A DNA stretch of 64,000 nt from CBDBBY01 sp965205055. Lineage in GTDB: Bacteria > Pseudomonadota > Alphaproteobacteria > Rhodobacterales > Rhodobacteraceae. Position numbers and translations under genes: made by a program. The number at the start of each line of letters is the position of its first letter. The stretch's first letter is position 1. Under the pieces are notes generated by a model. That model was not told where the DNA came from and searched no databases. It saw nothing but the letters and a program-made list of their open reading frames with translations. Location: NCBI GenBank assembly GCA_965205055.1, contig OZ242030.1:1054001-1118000 (forward strand), given 5' to 3'. This document shows, one piece after another, positions 62,415 through 64,000 of the stretch.

Positions 62415-62612
62415 TCAGCCGCCTTGCATGGGAGCGACGACCTCAAGCCGGTCTCCGTCCCGGAGTTCGACGGCGGTTCGTTGAGCTTTCGGCACGAATT
62501 CCTCGTTCACGGAAGTCGCGACGCTTCCGCAGTCAACTCCGAGTTCAGCCAAAGCCGCCGCCAGATTCCGCGACTCCAGATCGGTTTCGCGTCCGTTAAA
62601 CGATATTTTCAT
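62415..62612 (-). CDS. thiS: Sulfur carrier protein ThiS
   Basis: 65 residues with a ubiquitin-like beta-grasp pattern (MKISFNGRETDL, VATSVNEEFV, DGDRLEVV) and the essential C-terminal Gly-Gly. It carries sulfur as a thiocarboxylate from ThiF to ThiG. Its start lies inside the end of thiO. Confidence 0.93.
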   Translation of the reverse strand: MKISFNGRETDLESRNLAAALAELGVDCGSVATSVNEEFVPKAQRTAVELRDGDRLEVVAPMQGG

Positions 62613-63576
62613 CCATCACCTCCGGTCGGATGCCTTCAAAGAGCAGGTCGGCAATCATGCGCGCAAGCGCGGGCGCAAGCAGAAAGCCGTGCCGATACAG
62701 GCCGTTCGCAAAAATTGTATTGCCGCGTCTCGCAATGCGCGGCGCGTTGTCGGGAAATGCAGGGCGGGAATCGACGCCGAATTCAATGATCTCGGCCTCT
62801 CCGAAATCGGGACACAGCGCGTAGGCGGCGGACAGCAGCTCCAGCAACGAGCGAACCGAAACCCGCTTTCGTTCGTCGGATTCAATCATCGTCGCTCCGA
62901 CCATGAAATCGCCATCGCCGCGCGGCACGACATAGACCGGAAACCTGGGGTGCAGCATCCTTACCGGGCGGTTCAGCCGAACTCCCGGACATCTCAGGAC
63001 GATCATCTCGCCCTTCACTCCCCTCAAATCCTTGATCGCATCGCGTGCGGCCAACCCGCGGCAATCCAGCGTCGTCCGGCCGTCATGCGGTTCCGAAGTG
63101 CGAATCGGAACGCCCTTGGAAGCAAGATTGGTCGCGAGAGTCGAGAGTGATTGCCGGGGGTCGAGATGAGCTTCATTCCGATAGAACAAGCCCTTCCGGA
63201 AACGCTTCCCGAGAGACGGCTCCAGTTCATCTATGCGGTCGGCGTCGATTGTTTCGTGACCCTCGGTCATGGCTGCGAAGCGGGACAATTCGTTCAGATC
63301 GCGGTTTTGGGCCAGAACGAGGGTGCCGTTGCCTACGACGCCGCCGACAGTCTTTTGCCACCAATCCGCTGCCTGTTCGCCGAGCCTGGCGACGACTTCT
63401 TCGGAAGATTCGCCTTCGCAATAGGGCGCAAGCATGCCCCCAGCCCACCAAGAGCACGCATGCGGGCCCGGAGCGTCGAACCGGTCGAAAAGAGCGACCT
63501 TTCCGCCTCGCTTCAGAATTTCCGTTGCGGCGCACAGGCCCAGCACGCCCGCACCGACAATCTGAACCTCAACCAT
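62596..63576 (-). CDS. thiO: Glycine oxidase ThiO
   Basis: 326 residues, FAD-dependent D-amino-acid oxidase family. N-terminal GxGxxG region VGAGVLGLCAATEIL, SWWAGGMLAPYCE and C-terminal NGLYRHGFLLAPALA. It supplies dehydroglycine to ThiG by oxidising glycine, the aerobic alternative to ThiH. Overlaps both thiD and thiS. Confidence 0.93.
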   Translation of the reverse strand: MVEVQIVGAGVLGLCAATEILKRGGKVALFDRFDAPGPHACSWWAGGMLAPYCEGESSEEVVARLGEQAADWWQKTVGGVVGNGTLVLAQNRDLNELSRFAAMTEGHETIDADRIDELEPSLGKRFRKGLFYRNEAHLDPRQSLSTLATNLASKGVPIRTSEPHDGRTTLDCRGLAARDAIKDLRGVKGEMIVLRCPGVRLNRPVRMLHPRFPVYVVPRGDGDFMVGATMIESDERKRVSVRSLLELLSAAYALCPDFGEAEIIEFGVDSRPAFPDNAPRIARRGNTIFANGLYRHGFLLAPALARMIADLLFEGIRPEVMDENIV

Positions 63577-64000
63577 CGTTGCGCCAATACTCGTGGAAAT
63601 GATGCACGGGGCCGCGACCTTTTCCGATATTCATCGAATCCGCCGCAGCGATCGCACGCAGCAAGTAGCTTCGGGAATGCCTGACGGATTCCGCAAGACT
63701 TGAACCGAGCGCCAAATTCGCTGCAACAGCCGCCGAAAGAGTGCATCCCGTTCCGTGAGTGTTTCGAGTGTCGATGCGCTTCGACGAAAGCACAAGCGGC
63801 TCTTCTCCAGGTTCAAGAAGGATGTCTACGCATGCATCGCCCGGCGCGTGGCCGCCCTTGATCAGCATCGCTCCGGAGGTCATTTTCAGAAGCGCTTTGC
63901 CCTGCTCCATCATGTCTTCAGGACAACGCGCTACTTCCACGCCAAGAATCCGCGCCGCCTCCGGAAGATTGGGAGTCGTCAGGGCCGCGCGTGCGATCAA
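63569..64000 (-). CDS. thiD: Hydroxymethylpyrimidine (phosphate) kinase ThiD, N-terminus beyond window
   Basis: The last 143 codons of a ribokinase-fold ThiD: LTTPNLPEAARILG, LIKGGHAPGDACVDIL and the catalytic anion-hole/Asp motif DTRNTHGTGCTLSAAVA. The frame is open to the window edge. It phosphorylates HMP and HMP-P. Its stop overlaps thiO, so the operon continues upstream of the window; promoter and any riboswitch are not visible. Confidence 0.92.
   Translation of the reverse strand: MIARAALTTPNLPEAARILGVEVARCPEDMMEQGKALLKMTSGAMLIKGGHAPGDACVDILLEPGEEPLVLSSKRIDTRNTHGTGCTLSAAVAANLALGSSLAESVRHSRSYLLRAIAAADSMNIGKGRGPVHHFHEYWRNDG

Overview
The window looks like chromosomal DNA of an alphaproteobacterium, moderately GC-rich. 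The reasons are a 954-residue GlnD of alphaproteobacterial build, TRAP dicarboxylate-type transport genes, a tesA/ybbA/ybbP-like trio and a ThiXYZ-type thiamine salvage cluster. No rRNA, tRNA or CRISPR array was seen. The taxonomic placement is inference from gene style only.

Layout. 0-9 kb: the end of a hydantoinase B gene, an Asp/Glu racemase-superfamily enzyme, a D-2-hydroxyacid dehydrogenase, a damaged abiE toxin-antitoxin pair, an IS110 remnant and a dctPQM TRAP transporter. 9-13 kb: a surface lipoprotein gene split by a clean IS5-type insertion (3-bp target duplication, reading frame still aligned on both sides), then an IS256 remnant. 13-21 kb: an unusual cassette consisting of a degenerate kinase with a zinc ribbon, two different four-helix membrane proteins, an anchored VWA-like protein and an OmpA/MotB-like protein, followed by a SEC-C protein. 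22-26 kb: metabolic genes (metallo-beta-lactamase fold protein, Gfo/Idh/MocA oxidoreductase, second D-2-hydroxyacid dehydrogenase, PPK2, VOC protein). 26.8-30.7 kb: two complete hipBA modules. 31-34 kb: an ABC transporter of the NMT1/THI5-like type. 34.5-36.3 kb: a hairpin-repeat array beside a frameshifted IS110 element. 36.3-37.1 kb: a broken higBA. 37.4-49.7 kb: housekeeping-like genes (cytochromes c, tesA-like esterase with its ABC exporter, an MNT-HEPN fusion, glnD, an FAD-dependent oxidoreductase). 50-56.8 kb: a defence-like accessory block (AT-rich AAA ATPase, a small element bounded by inverted repeats, vapC, type III Res with a truncated Mod, IS5 remnant). 57-64 kb: a tightly overlapping thiamine operon on the minus strand, thiD-thiO-thiS-thiG-thiE-thiF-thiY-tenA-thiZ-thiX.

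How it works together. The thiamine operon combines synthesis of the thiazole half (ThiO, S, G, F), the coupling steps (ThiD, ThiE) and salvage of pyrimidine precursors (TenA plus ThiXYZ). The accessory blocks hold many toxin-antitoxin and restriction modules, several broken on one side: abiEii frameshifted, higB frameshifted, mod truncated with res intact, vapC without vapB. Three places carry related copies of the non-coding upstream end of an IS110 element, the part that in this family is known to encode the bridge RNA. The most interesting candidate for an undescribed system is the 13.3-20.4 kb envelope-spanning cassette; the most interesting nucleic-acid feature is the IS110 leader family with its perfect palindrome.
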